Shown one piece after another: positions 15,070 through 23,870 of a stretch of DNA of 64,000 bases (position 1 is its first letter; each line of letters begins with the position of its first letter). A program made the translations under genes and the position numbers. Source of the DNA: Streptomyces sp. CB01201 (GTDB lineage: Bacteria; Actinomycetota; Actinomycetes; Streptomycetales; Streptomycetaceae); contig NZ_NNBJ01000019.1 of assembly GCF_002803085.1 (NCBI RefSeq), forward strand, positions 37,927 to 101,926. The letters run 5' to 3'. The notes beneath the pieces are model-generated. The model saw only the letters and a list, made by a program, of their open reading frames with translations. It made no database searches and was not told the origin of the DNA.

Positions 15070-17658
15070 TCAGGGGCGCAAGGCCCGGGGCCGCCGGGTG
15101 AGCCAGTACAGGGCGGCCGCGTACAGGGTGAGGACGAGGGCGAGCAGCGGGTAGTACGCCAGGGGCAGTGCGGCCATGCCGATCAGCGGGCCCAGCGGCG
15201 AGAGCGGGAGCAGCAGGCCGGTCAGCGCGAGCACGCCCGCGGTGGTCGGGATGCCGCCGCCGCGGCCGGTGCGCAGCAGCACCATCACCAGGGCCTGGGT
15301 CAGCAAGTTCTCGGTGAACCAGCCCGCGTGGAAGGCGGTTTCGCCCCGGGTGTCGCTGATCGCCCAGACCAGTACGGCGAAGGTCGCGAGGTCGGCGGCG
15401 GCGTTGATCACACCGAACCCGGTGACGGAGGCCAGGACTTCGCGCGGTTGCAGCTTGAGCGGGCGGCGCAGCATCGCGGCCCGCGGCCGGTCGTAGGCGA
15501 AGGCCAGTTGGGCCGCGTCGAAGCACAGGTTCTGCACCAGGACCTGCGCGGGCAGCATCGGCAGGAACGGCAGCAGCAGACCGGCGGTCAGCATCGCGAT
15601 GACGTTGCCGAGGTTTGAGGAGAGTGTGATTCGCAGATAGCCGGCGATGGTGGCGCCGCCCCCGCGCCCGGCCACGATGGCGTGGTCGAGCGAGGTGAGG
15701 TCCTTCGCCGCGAGCACGACGTCCGCCGTCTCGCGGGCCACGTCCACCGCCTCGGGCGGGCAGATGCCGACGTCGGAGGCGCGCAGCGCGGGCAGGTCGT
15801 TGACGCCGTCGCCGAGGAATCCGGTGACGTGTCCGCGCTCGCGCAGCGCCCGGACGATCCGGGCCTTCTGCTCGGGGGAGCAGCGGGCGAAGACAGTACT
15901 ACGGTCGGCGAGTTCGCCCACCTCGGCGTCGCTCAGGGCATCGAGCGAGGCGGCGGTGACGACCTCGCCCGGGTCCAGGCCGAGCTCGCGGCAGGCGCGG
16001 GCGGCCGTTCCGGGGTGGTCGCCGGTCAGCACCTTCACGGCGATGCCCCGATGGCCCAGCGCGGCCAGGGCGTCCGCCGCCGACTCGGCGGTCGCGTCAC
16101 GCAGCCCGACCAGGCCCTTGAGGGTGAGCCCGCGCTCGTCCGCGGTGGTGTACGGGCGCCCGCTGGCGGGCCGTTCGGCGAGCGCCACCGCGAGGACGCG
16201 CAGCCCGTCGGCGGCGAGGCGGCCGGCGAACGCGACCGCCCGGTGCCGTTCCTCGTCGGAGAGCCTGCACCGTTCCAGTACGTCCTCCACGGCGCCCTTG
16301 ACGACCAAGGTGTGGTGGCCCAGGCGGCGCGGGGTGGCGACCACGGCCGTGGAGAGCCGGCGCACCGGGTCGAACGGGAGGGCCGCGACCGCGTCGTACT
16401 CCAGGGCGTCCTCGGGCAGCCGCTCCTCCGCCGCGTCGAGCAGGGCTTCGTCCAGGGCGTCGGCGCCGGGCAGTTCGGCGAGTTGCAGGGTCCACAGGCT
16501 GTTGACGGCGGCCCAGTGCAGAACCGAGTCGTCGGGGCGCCCGGCCGGGTCGAGCGCACAGTCCAGGACCGGCCGGTCCTGGGTCAGCGTGCCGGTCTTG
16601 TCCAGGCATACGACATCGACGGCGCCGAGGTCGTGCAGCGCGGGCAGCCTTTTGACGATCACCTGGTGGGTGCGGGCGAGCGCGGACGCGCCGCGCGCGA
16701 GCGTGGTGGTCACGATGACCGGCAGCATCTCGGGGGTGAGCCCGACCGCGACGGCGACCGCGAACGGCAACGTCTCCAGGCCCCGGCCGCGCAGCGCCGC
16801 GTTGGCCATCAGGACCAGGGGCGGGGTGAGCAGCATGAACCGGATCAGGATCCAGGAGATGCCGTACACCGAGCGGTCGAAGGCCGTCGTGCGCCGGTCG
16901 TCGTGGTGCGGCTTGTCGGCCCGTGCGAACCGCGTGTCCGCCCCGGTCGCGACGACCACGCCGGTGCCGCTGCCGGAGGCCACGCTGCTGCCCTGGAAGC
17001 AGACCTCGGGCCGGTCGAAGTCCTGGTCGTCGAGCGCGTGCGCCCGGCCGGCTCCGGGCGGTGCCTGCGCCGCGGGCTCGTCCACCGGGTACTTGAGGAC
17101 CGGCGCGGACTCCCCGGTCAGCGCCGCCTGATGCATCGTCAGGCCGGTCGCCCGCAGCAGCCGCAGATCCGCCGGTACGAGGTCGCCGGGCGCGAGCCGC
17201 ACCACATCGCCCGGCACCACCTGGTCCACCGGGACCTCGCGCGGCACCGGCGCCGCGTCGTCGTCCGTCCTGCGCAGCACGGTCGCGGTGCTGGCCACCA
17301 ACTCCCGCAGCCCGGCCGCCGACCGGTCGGCACGGTGCTCACCGGCCGCCCGCAGCGCGCAGCTCACCACTACGAGCACCGCGATGACCGAGGCCGTCGC
17401 CCAGGCCGCGACCAGCGCGGAGACCAGCGCCAGACAGGCGAGTACGGCGGTGAACGGGTCGCGCAGACTGCGCAGGAAAATAATCGGCAGGGACGGAACT
17501 CGGCGGGCGGGGAGGACGTTTTCCCCATATCGCACAAGTCGCGCCTCGGCTTCGGACTCCACGAGTCCCCGTGGACCGGAACCGAGCGACCGAAGCAGCT
17601 GAAGCGGAGTGCTCCTTGACAACTGCAGAGAAGAGTTCCGCTCAGGCGCCCAGGTCAC
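15070..17658 (-). CDS. mgtA: Magnesium-translocating P-type ATPase, MgtA-like
   Basis: An 862-residue P3B-type cation pump. It carries the actuator motif LTGES, the membrane motif GLTPEMLP characteristic of MgtA/MgtB, the phosphorylation motif DKTGTLT with Asp353, KGA in the nucleotide domain, and the hinge GDGVND. The C-terminal set of hydrophobic helices ends near residue 850. Family members import Mg2+. The GTG 17658 start overlaps the end of the ArsR gene by 17 bases, implying translational coupling. A TTG about 20 codons further in is an alternative. The length is slightly below that of enterobacterial MgtA. Confidence 0.88.
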   Translation of the reverse strand: MTWAPERNSSLQLSRSTPLQLLRSLGSGPRGLVESEAEARLVRYGENVLPARRVPSLPIIFLRSLRDPFTAVLACLALVSALVAAWATASVIAVLVVVSCALRAAGEHRADRSAAGLRELVASTATVLRRTDDDAAPVPREVPVDQVVPGDVVRLAPGDLVPADLRLLRATGLTMHQAALTGESAPVLKYPVDEPAAQAPPGAGRAHALDDQDFDRPEVCFQGSSVASGSGTGVVVATGADTRFARADKPHHDDRRTTAFDRSVYGISWILIRFMLLTPPLVLMANAALRGRGLETLPFAVAVAVGLTPEMLPVIVTTTLARGASALARTHQVIVKRLPALHDLGAVDVVCLDKTGTLTQDRPVLDCALDPAGRPDDSVLHWAAVNSLWTLQLAELPGADALDEALLDAAEERLPEDALEYDAVAALPFDPVRRLSTAVVATPRRLGHHTLVVKGAVEDVLERCRLSDEERHRAVAFAGRLAADGLRVLAVALAERPASGRPYTTADERGLTLKGLVGLRDATAESAADALAALGHRGIAVKVLTGDHPGTAARACRELGLDPGEVVTAASLDALSDAEVGELADRSTVFARCSPEQKARIVRALRERGHVTGFLGDGVNDLPALRASDVGICPPEAVDVARETADVVLAAKDLTSLDHAIVAGRGGGATIAGYLRITLSSNLGNVIAMLTAGLLLPFLPMLPAQVLVQNLCFDAAQLAFAYDRPRAAMLRRPLKLQPREVLASVTGFGVINAAADLATFAVLVWAISDTRGETAFHAGWFTENLLTQALVMVLLRTGRGGGIPTTAGVLALTGLLLPLSPLGPLIGMAALPLAYYPLLALVLTLYAAALYWLTRRPRALRP

Positions 17659-17995
17659 GGACGAGTCCCGACGGTCCCGGCAGCTTCACGCCCCCGCCGA
17701 GACGGGCGACCAGCCAGCGCACCATCTGAGCCACATCGGGATCGTCGACGAGATAGACGACCCGCCGTCCCTCCCGCCGGGACCGGACGAGCCCCGCGAG
17801 CTTCAGCTTCGCCAAGTGCTGACTGACGGCCGGCAGCGCGCCGCCGACCCTCTCGGCCAGACCCGACACATCGGACTCGCCATGGCTCAGCGTCCACATG
17901 ATGTGCAGCCGCGCGGGCGAGGCAAGGAGTCCGAAGACCCCCGCTGCCTCGCCGAGCACCTGGGCCGACGGATCGGTGCTGCTCGTCGTCGTCAC
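17642..17995 (-). CDS. ArsR family regulator
   Basis: A 117-residue winged-helix repressor: LLASPARLHIMWTLSHGESDVSGLAERVGGALPAVSQHLAKLKLAGLVRSRREGRRVVYLV covers the whole ArsR fold, residues 23-85. There is no cysteine pair in the recognition helix, so it is not a classical As/Cd sensor. A metal site of His/Asp type at the C-terminal helix is possible. It overlaps the MgtA-like ATPase gene and is transcribed first, so it probably controls that pump. Confidence 0.9.
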   Translation of the reverse strand: MTTTSSTDPSAQVLGEAAGVFGLLASPARLHIMWTLSHGESDVSGLAERVGGALPAVSQHLAKLKLAGLVRSRREGRRVVYLVDDPDVAQMVRWLVARLGGGVKLPGPSGLVRDLGA

Positions 17996-18064
17996 CGTTG
18001 CCTCCGTCTCCTCGGTGTGATGGCCGTGCCTGTCTTCTCCGGGGGCCAGTCTAGAGGCGCCGGC

Positions 18065-20044
18065 TCACAGAGAGACCAGAGTCACCTCGGTCGCCTTCAC
18101 GCTGGACCACACGGTGGCTCCTTCGGCGAGGTGCAGTTCGGCGGCCGCGTGCGGGGTGATCTCGGCGATGAGGTCGGGGGTTCGGTCGGAGGCGACGAGG
18201 ACGCGCAGGCGGCTGCCGCTGGTGGTGATCTCGCGGACGGTGCCGGGCCAGATGTTGCGGGGGCTGCCGTCGGGGCGGGTGCGGTGGAGGGAGACCGATT
18301 CGGGGGCGATGATCGCCAGTGCGCGGGTGTCCGGGGGGAGTTGTTCGGCCGTGACGATCCGGGCGCCGCCGGTGAGGGCGAGGCCGTCGGCGGTGGCTTG
18401 TCCGGGCCAGGCGTTGCGGCCGAGCATCCGGGCGACCCAGGGGGAGCGGGGGTGCCGGGTGACTTCGGTGGGCGGGGCGTCTTGAAGGGTGCGTCCGTCG
18501 TGGAGTACGAGGACGCGGTCGGCGAGGGAGACGGCCTCGACGGGGTCGTGGGTGACGATGAGGCAGACACCGGGGAAGTCGGCGAGGTGCGTGCGCAGCG
18601 TGTGGCGGACGTGGGCGCGGGTGGTCTGGTCGAGGGCCGCGAGGGGTTCGTCGAGGAGGAGGAGCCGCGGCCTGGCCGCCAGGGCGCGGGCGAGGGCGAC
18701 ACGTTGGGCCTGGCCGCCGGAGAGTTGGGCGGGTTTGCGGTGCGCGAGGTGGCCGACGCCGAGACGGTCGAGCCAGCTCTGGGCGGCGGCGCGGGCTTCT
18801 GCGCGCGGGGTGCCTTGGGCGCGGAGCCCGTAGGCGGTGTTGGTGAGGGCGCTGAGGTGGGGGAAGAGGGCGCCGTCCTGGGGGACCCAGGAGACACCGC
18901 GCTGGTGCGGGGGTAGCGAGGTGACGTCGGTGTCGCCGAGGCGGAGGACGGCGTGGGCGCGGTCGGTGAGGCCGAGCAGGGCGCGGAGCAGGGTGGTTTT
19001 GCCGGCGCCGTTCTCGCCGACGACGGCGATGGTGGTGCCGGGCTCGGCGTGCAGGGTCAGCTCGTTGAACCCGGTCACATCGGCATCGAGGGGCCAACTG
19101 GGCTGCTCCGCAGCCGACTTGGGGTCGTCTCCCTTCGGCGGGGCCGAATCCTGCGGCCCGACCGGGCCGGCCGGTGTGACGGGCGCGACGGGTGCGGGGT
19201 CGGTGTCGTCGACGGCCGGGGAAGGAGCGGCCCCGCGTACCGAGGCACCGCCCGTCCAGCGGCCGCGCAGTGCGATGAGTACGGCCATGGCGATGGCGAG
19301 GAGCAGGAGGGAGACCGAGGTCGCGGCCTCGGGGGAGTCCTGGAGCAGGAGGTAGACCTGGAGGGGGAGGGTCTGGGTGGTGCCCGGGAGGTTGCCCGCG
19401 AAGGTGATCGTCGCGCCGAACTCGCCGAGCGCCCGGGCCCAGGTGAGCGCCGCGCCGGCGGCCAGGCCCGGGGCCACCATCGGCAGGGTCACGGTGAGGA
19501 AGACCCGGAACGGCGAGGCGCCGAGCGAGGCCGCGGTCTCCTCGTAGCGGGGCCGCAGCCCGCCGAGCGCGCCCTCCAGGCTGATCACCAGGAAGGGCAT
19601 GGCGACGAAGGTGGCGGCGACCACGGCGCCGGAGGTGTGGAAGGGCAGCGTGATGCCGAAGGTGTTCTCCAGCCACGGGCCGAGCAGTCCGCGCCGCCCG
19701 AATCCGAGCAGCAGGGCCACACCGCCCACCGTGGGCGGCAGCACCATCGGCAGCAGGACGAGCGAGCGCACCAGGGACTTGCCCGGGAAGTCGACCCGGG
19801 AGAGCAGCCAGGCCAGGGGCACACCGAGAAGAAGGGAGAGACCCAGTGCCCAGAACGAGACGACGAGCGAGAGCCGCAGGGCCTCGGTGACGTCGGGGCC
19901 GGTCAGGTGTGTGCCGAGTTCGCCCCAGGAGGTGCGGGCCAGGATGCCGAGGAGCGGCATCAGCAGGAACGCGATGGCGAGCAGCGCGGGCAGCGCCAGG
20001 GCCACGGGTGGACGCCGGCGGGAACGGAAGCGGCTGCGGGTCAT
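18065..20044 (-). CDS. modBC: Molybdate ABC transporter permease-ATPase fusion
   Basis: A 659-residue fusion of ModB and ModC. Residues 1-262 form the permease with about five helices and the EAA-like coupling loop EETAASLGASPFRVFLTVTLP. A Pro/Ala-rich linker (265-318) leads to the ATPase, with Walker A GENGAGKT (343-350), signature LSGGQ (441-445) and Walker B LLLLDEP (461-467). The end (about 575-659) is a TOBE domain that binds the oxyanion. It works with ModA, encoded just upstream, to import molybdate. The fusion fixes one permease per ATPase. ATG 20044 has GGGGGAA upstream. Confidence 0.92.
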   Translation of the reverse strand: MTRSRFRSRRRPPVALALPALLAIAFLLMPLLGILARTSWGELGTHLTGPDVTEALRLSLVVSFWALGLSLLLGVPLAWLLSRVDFPGKSLVRSLVLLPMVLPPTVGGVALLLGFGRRGLLGPWLENTFGITLPFHTSGAVVAATFVAMPFLVISLEGALGGLRPRYEETAASLGASPFRVFLTVTLPMVAPGLAAGAALTWARALGEFGATITFAGNLPGTTQTLPLQVYLLLQDSPEAATSVSLLLLAIAMAVLIALRGRWTGGASVRGAAPSPAVDDTDPAPVAPVTPAGPVGPQDSAPPKGDDPKSAAEQPSWPLDADVTGFNELTLHAEPGTTIAVVGENGAGKTTLLRALLGLTDRAHAVLRLGDTDVTSLPPHQRGVSWVPQDGALFPHLSALTNTAYGLRAQGTPRAEARAAAQSWLDRLGVGHLAHRKPAQLSGGQAQRVALARALAARPRLLLLDEPLAALDQTTRAHVRHTLRTHLADFPGVCLIVTHDPVEAVSLADRVLVLHDGRTLQDAPPTEVTRHPRSPWVARMLGRNAWPGQATADGLALTGGARIVTAEQLPPDTRALAIIAPESVSLHRTRPDGSPRNIWPGTVREITTSGSRLRVLVASDRTPDLIAEITPHAAAELHLAEGATVWSSVKATEVTLVSL

Positions 20045-20077
20045 GAGGATTCCCCCGGTGTCCTGATGGCGCGGGGT

Positions 20078-20102
20078 CCGCCCGTCCGGCGCGCACGGGC
20101 GG
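20078..20102 (-). other. Hairpin between modA and modBC
   Basis: CCGCCCGT and ACGGGCGG form an 8-bp stem with a 9-base loop in the 118-bp gap. It could lower modBC expression relative to modA; this is inference. Confidence 0.4.
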
Positions 20103-20162
20103 CGCGAACGGACGGACCACGCAAGGGAGTTGGAGCGGTGGTGGCCAGGGGGGCCGGGTCGG

Positions 20163-20993
20163 TTACGGCTGCTGGAAGCCCGCGTCCGCCAGGATCTTCT
20201 GCGCCTCGGGCGTGGAGAGCCACTTCACGAATGCGGTGGCGGCGTCGGCGTTCTTCGACGCCTTGAGGGTGGCGGCCGGGTAGGAGGCGACGGCGTTCTG
20301 CGCGTCCGGGATGTCGACGGTGTCGACCTTGCCCTTGGCGGAGGCGGCGTCGGTCTTGTAGACGATGCCCGCGTCGGCCTCGCCGAGCTCGACCTTGGAC
20401 AGGACCGCGCGGACGTTGGGCTCCTGGGAGACGGGCTTCACCGTGAGGTGCTGCTTGTCCAGGACCTGCTTGCTGTAGCGGCCGACCGGCACCTCGGGGG
20501 CCGCGAGCACGACCTTCAGGCTGGTGTTGGTCAGGCCCTTGAGGTCTTCGACCTTCTTCGGGTTGCCCTTGCCCGTCGCGATCACCAGGCGGTTCTTGGC
20601 GATGACCGACGAGTCGTTCACATCGGCCTTGAGGCCGTCCATCGTCTTGGTGTCGGCCGTGACCAGCGCGTCGGCGGGGGCGCCCTGCTTGACCTGGGCG
20701 GCCAGCTCCTGCGAGCCGGCGAAGGAGAACTTGATGTGGGTGCCCGGGTTCTCCTTCTCGTAGGCTGCACCGGCCGCCTTGAAGACGTCGGTCAGCGAGG
20801 AGGCGGCGAGCACGGTCAGCTGCGCGGCCTTGGGCGCGGAGCTGGAGCTGCCGGACGGGGAAGCGCTCTTGTCGCTGCTGCCGCTGTCCTTGCTACTGCT
20901 GCTGCATGCCGCGGCCAGCGGGATCAGCAGGGCGGCGGAGACGACGGCCGCGGCGGCGCGGCGGCGCTGGGTACTGAGAGCCAGGAGGGACAT
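20163..20993 (-). CDS. modA: Molybdate-binding lipoprotein ModA
   Basis: A 276-residue substrate-binding lipoprotein. The signal peptide ends with lipobox LAAAC (Cys30), followed by a Ser/Gly/Lys linker. The mature domain begins LTVLAASSLTDVF, with the serines that hold the oxyanion, then FAGSQELAAQV, NRLVIATG and VASYPAATL, all typical of ModA. It delivers molybdate to the fused ModBC encoded immediately downstream. ATG 20993 has an excellent GAAGGAG site. The regulator gene lies 150 bp upstream on the same strand. Confidence 0.93.
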   Translation of the reverse strand: MSLLALSTQRRRAAAAVVSAALLIPLAAACSSSSKDSGSSDKSASPSGSSSSAPKAAQLTVLAASSLTDVFKAAGAAYEKENPGTHIKFSFAGSQELAAQVKQGAPADALVTADTKTMDGLKADVNDSSVIAKNRLVIATGKGNPKKVEDLKGLTNTSLKVVLAAPEVPVGRYSKQVLDKQHLTVKPVSQEPNVRAVLSKVELGEADAGIVYKTDAASAKGKVDTVDIPDAQNAVASYPAATLKASKNADAATAFVKWLSTPEAQKILADAGFQQP

Positions 20994-21143
20994 GGTTGGA
21001 ACTCCTTCGGATACTTGACGAGCCGCGCCGGGAGGTGAGGGCTTCCCCCGCTGGGTTTCCTCGGGCCATCCGGGTCGGATGTCCGTCGGTCACCGGGGAA
21101 GGGCGACGCCGCGGGGACGTACGTGAAGTGGCCTGTCGTCGAC
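20994..21143 (-). promoter_or_regulatory. modA leader
   Basis: A 150-bp gap between the regulator stop and modA. It contains G/C-rich segments able to pair (GGGGGAAGCCC, TCACCTCCC) and then the GAAGGAG ribosome site. No known riboswitch was recognised. Confidence 0.3.
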
Positions 21144-21539
21144 CTAGGTGCGGTCGATGTGCACGCTGGTGGACTTCACCCGCGCGGTGGCCTGCATGCC
21201 CACCTCAAGGCCCAGCTCTTCGACGGCCTCCCGGGTCAGGAGGGAGACCAGGCGGTGCGGACCGGCCTGGATCTCGACCTGGGCGGCGACGTCACCGAGC
21301 TTGACGGCGGTGACGATGCCGGGGAAGGCGTTGCGGACAGAGGTGTAGGGCACCTCTTCCTCGCTGTTGGAGGACTGGCCCACCTCGATGGAGAAGGCGG
21401 CCAGATCCCGCCCGTCGATGAGTCGGCGACCGCCTTCGTCACGATGGGTCGTGACGCGGCCGCCGTCGGCCCAGCGGCGCACGGTGTCGGGACTGACGCC
21501 GAGCAGACGCGCTGCCTGGCCGATGGTGTAGGACTGCAT
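21144..21539 (-). CDS. MerR-like HTH/TOBE molybdenum-sensing regulator
   Basis: A 131-residue one-component regulator. Residues 1-50 are a MerR/excisionase-type helix-turn-helix (TIGQAARLLGVSPDTVRRWADGGRV). Residues 65-131 form a Mop/TOBE domain (RNAFPGIVTAVKLGDVAAQVEIQAG ... EELGLEVGMQATARVKSTSVHI). TOBE domains bind molybdate or tungstate, so this is likely the sensor that controls modA and modBC downstream. It differs from ModE of enterobacteria, which has a LysR-like DNA-binding part. ATG 21539 starts the HTH directly. Confidence 0.88.
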   Translation of the reverse strand: MQSYTIGQAARLLGVSPDTVRRWADGGRVTTHRDEGGRRLIDGRDLAAFSIEVGQSSNSEEEVPYTSVRNAFPGIVTAVKLGDVAAQVEIQAGPHRLVSLLTREAVEELGLEVGMQATARVKSTSVHIDRT

Positions 21540-21788
21540 GTGCGACAAGATAGGCGTCTTCACGCCGCATACACAAAGGACCCGTCGGAACATACACCGC
21601 AGCTGCGGATCCGAATGGACGAAGGTCCAAGGCCCCCGTTACGGTCCCCGGCCACCCTCTACGGCCCCGGCGGCCGCCCCCTCGGCCTCCTCCGCACAGC
21701 CCAGGACGCCTCGCCGGCCACCCTCCGTGGTCAACGGGGTGGGGCGCTCATGAGATGTGGATCCAGGCCGGCCAGTACGCGTCGGCGC

Positions 21789-22226
21789 TCAGGGCCACAC
21801 CAAGCAGTAGGGCTGATGTCCCGCCTCATGCAGCCGATGCGAGAAGTCCTGCCATTCGTGCAGGAGTTGATAGACGTTGAACGCGTCACGCGGGCCGCCG
21901 CGGTCCGGGACCGTGGACCATATGAAGGCCGCCGCGCCGACCGACTCCTCGCCGACGCCGCGCAGCGGGTCGACGACCGTCATGGGGAGCTTGACCACCG
22001 CGTAGTCGGGGTGCAGGACGACGAGTTCCAGCGGAGGTACCTTGTGCAGCGGTATGCCCTGGATGCCGGTGAGGACCATCGCGGCCATCGTCTCCGGCTT
22101 GATCTTGGTGAACATGCCGCCCATGCCCAGCTCGTCGCCGCCGAGCTCCTCCGGGCGCATGGTGACGGGCACCCGGGCCGCGGTCGCGCCGTCCGGGGCA
22201 CCGAAGTACTTGTAGGTCACCCCCAC
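21789..22226 (-). CDS. Conserved hypothetical protein, 145 aa
   Basis: A soluble protein with no recognised family. I start at GTG 22226, with GGAACGGAAG upstream; GTG 22220, two codons later, is an alternative. The coding-like part begins VTYKYFGAPDG. It contains a regular alternation of strands and charged turns (MFTKIKPETMAAMVLTGIQ, PPLELVVLHPDYAVVKLPM, FNVYQLLHEWQDFSHRLHEAGHQPYCLVW) and ends in a Cys/Trp-containing tail. There is no signal peptide or membrane segment. It is divergent from hemL. Confidence 0.65.
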   Translation of the reverse strand: MGVTYKYFGAPDGATAARVPVTMRPEELGGDELGMGGMFTKIKPETMAAMVLTGIQGIPLHKVPPLELVVLHPDYAVVKLPMTVVDPLRGVGEESVGAAAFIWSTVPDRGGPRDAFNVYQLLHEWQDFSHRLHEAGHQPYCLVWP

Positions 22227-22547
22227 CCGGCCACTTCCGTTCCCCGCCAGAGCGCCGTCCCCGACCCGCTCGATCCGGTCCTGGGCGTCGCGCCGCCGGT
22301 GCCGTCCCCGCCGGTGGGCGCGCTCGGGGCCCCGGTCATCGGTCCCCTCGCCCAGTCCGCCACCGCGATGCATATCCTTCACCCGACTGCTTGTAGCCCG
22401 ACTGCTTTGTAGATGCCGCGGCCCCCACCGCGCAACCCGATCATCCGCCGATGCCACTCCATCATCTGCGGATCATCGTGTCATTGACCTCCCCAGCGCG
22501 GGTGCGGTGAAACACCGGTCCGCAGATACGTCCGGGCCTCTGCCACC
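22227..22547. other. hemL upstream region
   Basis: No gene. It contains a direct repeat (CCCGACTGCTTGTAG at 22382-22396 and CCCGACTGCTTTGTAG at 22397-22412) and a TTGACC hexamer near 22485 that could be a -35 element for hemL. Confidence 0.4.
22382..22412. repeat. 15/16-bp adjacent direct repeat
   Basis: Two head-to-tail copies of CCCGACTGCT(T)TGTAG sit upstream of hemL. They could be a paired activator or repressor site; nothing further supports this. Confidence 0.6.
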
Positions 22548-23870
22548 ATGGCGGGTGTGAGCTATCCGTACGAATACGACGCCCCAGTTTCGCAGAACCT
22601 CTTCGACCGTGCGTCCGCCGTGACGCCCGGCGGTGTGAACTCCCCCGTCCGTGCCTTCCGGGCCGTGGGCGGTACGCCCCGGTTCATGGTGTCCGGTACG
22701 GGGCCCTACCTGACCGACGCCGACGGCCGCGAGTACGTCGACCTGGTGTGTTCGTGGGGCCCGATGATCCTCGGGCACGCGCACCCCGAGGTCGTCGCCG
22801 CCGTGCAGGAGGCCGTCGCCCGCGGCACCTCCTTCGGTACGCCCGGCGAGGGTGAGGTCGCGCTCGCCGAGGAGATCGTGGCCCGGATCGAGCCGGTCGA
22901 GCAGGTCCGCCTGGTGTCCTCGGGCACCGAGGCGACCATGTCCGCGATCCGCCTGGCGCGCGGCTTCACCGGCCGCGCCAAGGTGATCAAGTTCGCAGGC
23001 TGCTACCACGGTCATGTGGACGCGCTGCTCGCCGCCGCCGGTTCCGGGGTCGCCACCTTCGGCCTCCCCGACACCCCCGGCGTCACCGGCGCCCAGGCCG
23101 GCGACACGATCGTGCTGCCGTACAACGATCTGGACGCGGTGCACGCGGCGTTCCACGCCAACCCGGGCGAGATCGCCTGCGTGATCACCGAGGCCTCGCC
23201 CGGCAACATGGGCGTCGTGCCGCCGGCGGACGGCTTCAACGCGGGTCTGAAGGCGGCCTGTGCGAAGAACGGCGCGCTGTACATCTCGGACGAGGTGATG
23301 ACCGGTTTCCGTACGTCGAAGGCGGGTTGGTTCGGCGTCGACGGCGTCGTGCCCGACCTGATGACGTTCGGCAAGGTCATGGGCGGCGGCTTCCCGGCCG
23401 CGGCGTTCGGCGGCCGCGCCGACGTCATGGGCCACCTCGCCCCGGCGGGCCCGGTCTACCAGGCGGGCACCCTGTCCGGTAACCCGATCGCGACCGCCGC
23501 CGGCCTCGCCCAGCTGCGGCTGCTGGATGACGCCGCGTACGCCAAGGTCGACGCCGTGTCGCGGGAGATCCAGGCGCTGGTCACCGCCGCGCTCAGCAAG
23601 GAGGGCGTGGCTCACCGGGTGCAGACGGCGAGCAACATGTTCTCCGTCTTCTTCACGGCCGACGAGGTCCGCGACTACGACGACGCGAAGAAGCAGGAAG
23701 CTTTCCGCTTCAACGGGTTCTTCCACTCGATGCTGTCGCAGGGCGTCTATCTGCCGCCGTCGGCGTTCGAGTCCTGGTTCGTGTCGACCGCCCACGACGA
23801 GCGCGCGATCGAGCGCATCGCGGCCGCGCTGCCCGCCGCCGCCCGTGCCGCAGCGGAGGCCACCGCATGA
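22548..23870 (+). CDS. hemL: Glutamate-1-semialdehyde 2,1-aminomutase
   Basis: A 440-residue PLP enzyme that turns glutamate-1-semialdehyde into 5-aminolevulinate, the entry to haem, sirohaem and cobalamin synthesis by the C5 route. Family features: FDRASAVTPGGVNSPVRAF at the start, SSGTEATMSAIRLARG, CYHGHVDALL, ISDEVMTGFR, and the PLP lysine in TFGKVMGGG (Lys276). The length is typical. ATG 22548 and GTG 22557 are both possible starts, and neither has a good Shine-Dalgarno. Its stop overlaps the next start (ATGA), so the phosphatase gene is cotranscribed. Its product feeds haem to the cytochrome c maturation genes downstream. Confidence 0.96.
   Translation: MAGVSYPYEYDAPVSQNLFDRASAVTPGGVNSPVRAFRAVGGTPRFMVSGTGPYLTDADGREYVDLVCSWGPMILGHAHPEVVAAVQEAVARGTSFGTPGEGEVALAEEIVARIEPVEQVRLVSSGTEATMSAIRLARGFTGRAKVIKFAGCYHGHVDALLAAAGSGVATFGLPDTPGVTGAQAGDTIVLPYNDLDAVHAAFHANPGEIACVITEASPGNMGVVPPADGFNAGLKAACAKNGALYISDEVMTGFRTSKAGWFGVDGVVPDLMTFGKVMGGGFPAAAFGGRADVMGHLAPAGPVYQAGTLSGNPIATAAGLAQLRLLDDAAYAKVDAVSREIQALVTAALSKEGVAHRVQTASNMFSVFFTADEVRDYDDAKKQEAFRFNGFFHSMLSQGVYLPPSAFESWFVSTAHDERAIERIAAALPAAARAAAEATA

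Noticed and set aside
20994..21143. Molybdenum-cofactor or other riboswitch in the modA leader
   Set aside because: Some pairing is possible, but I could not match any known riboswitch core.
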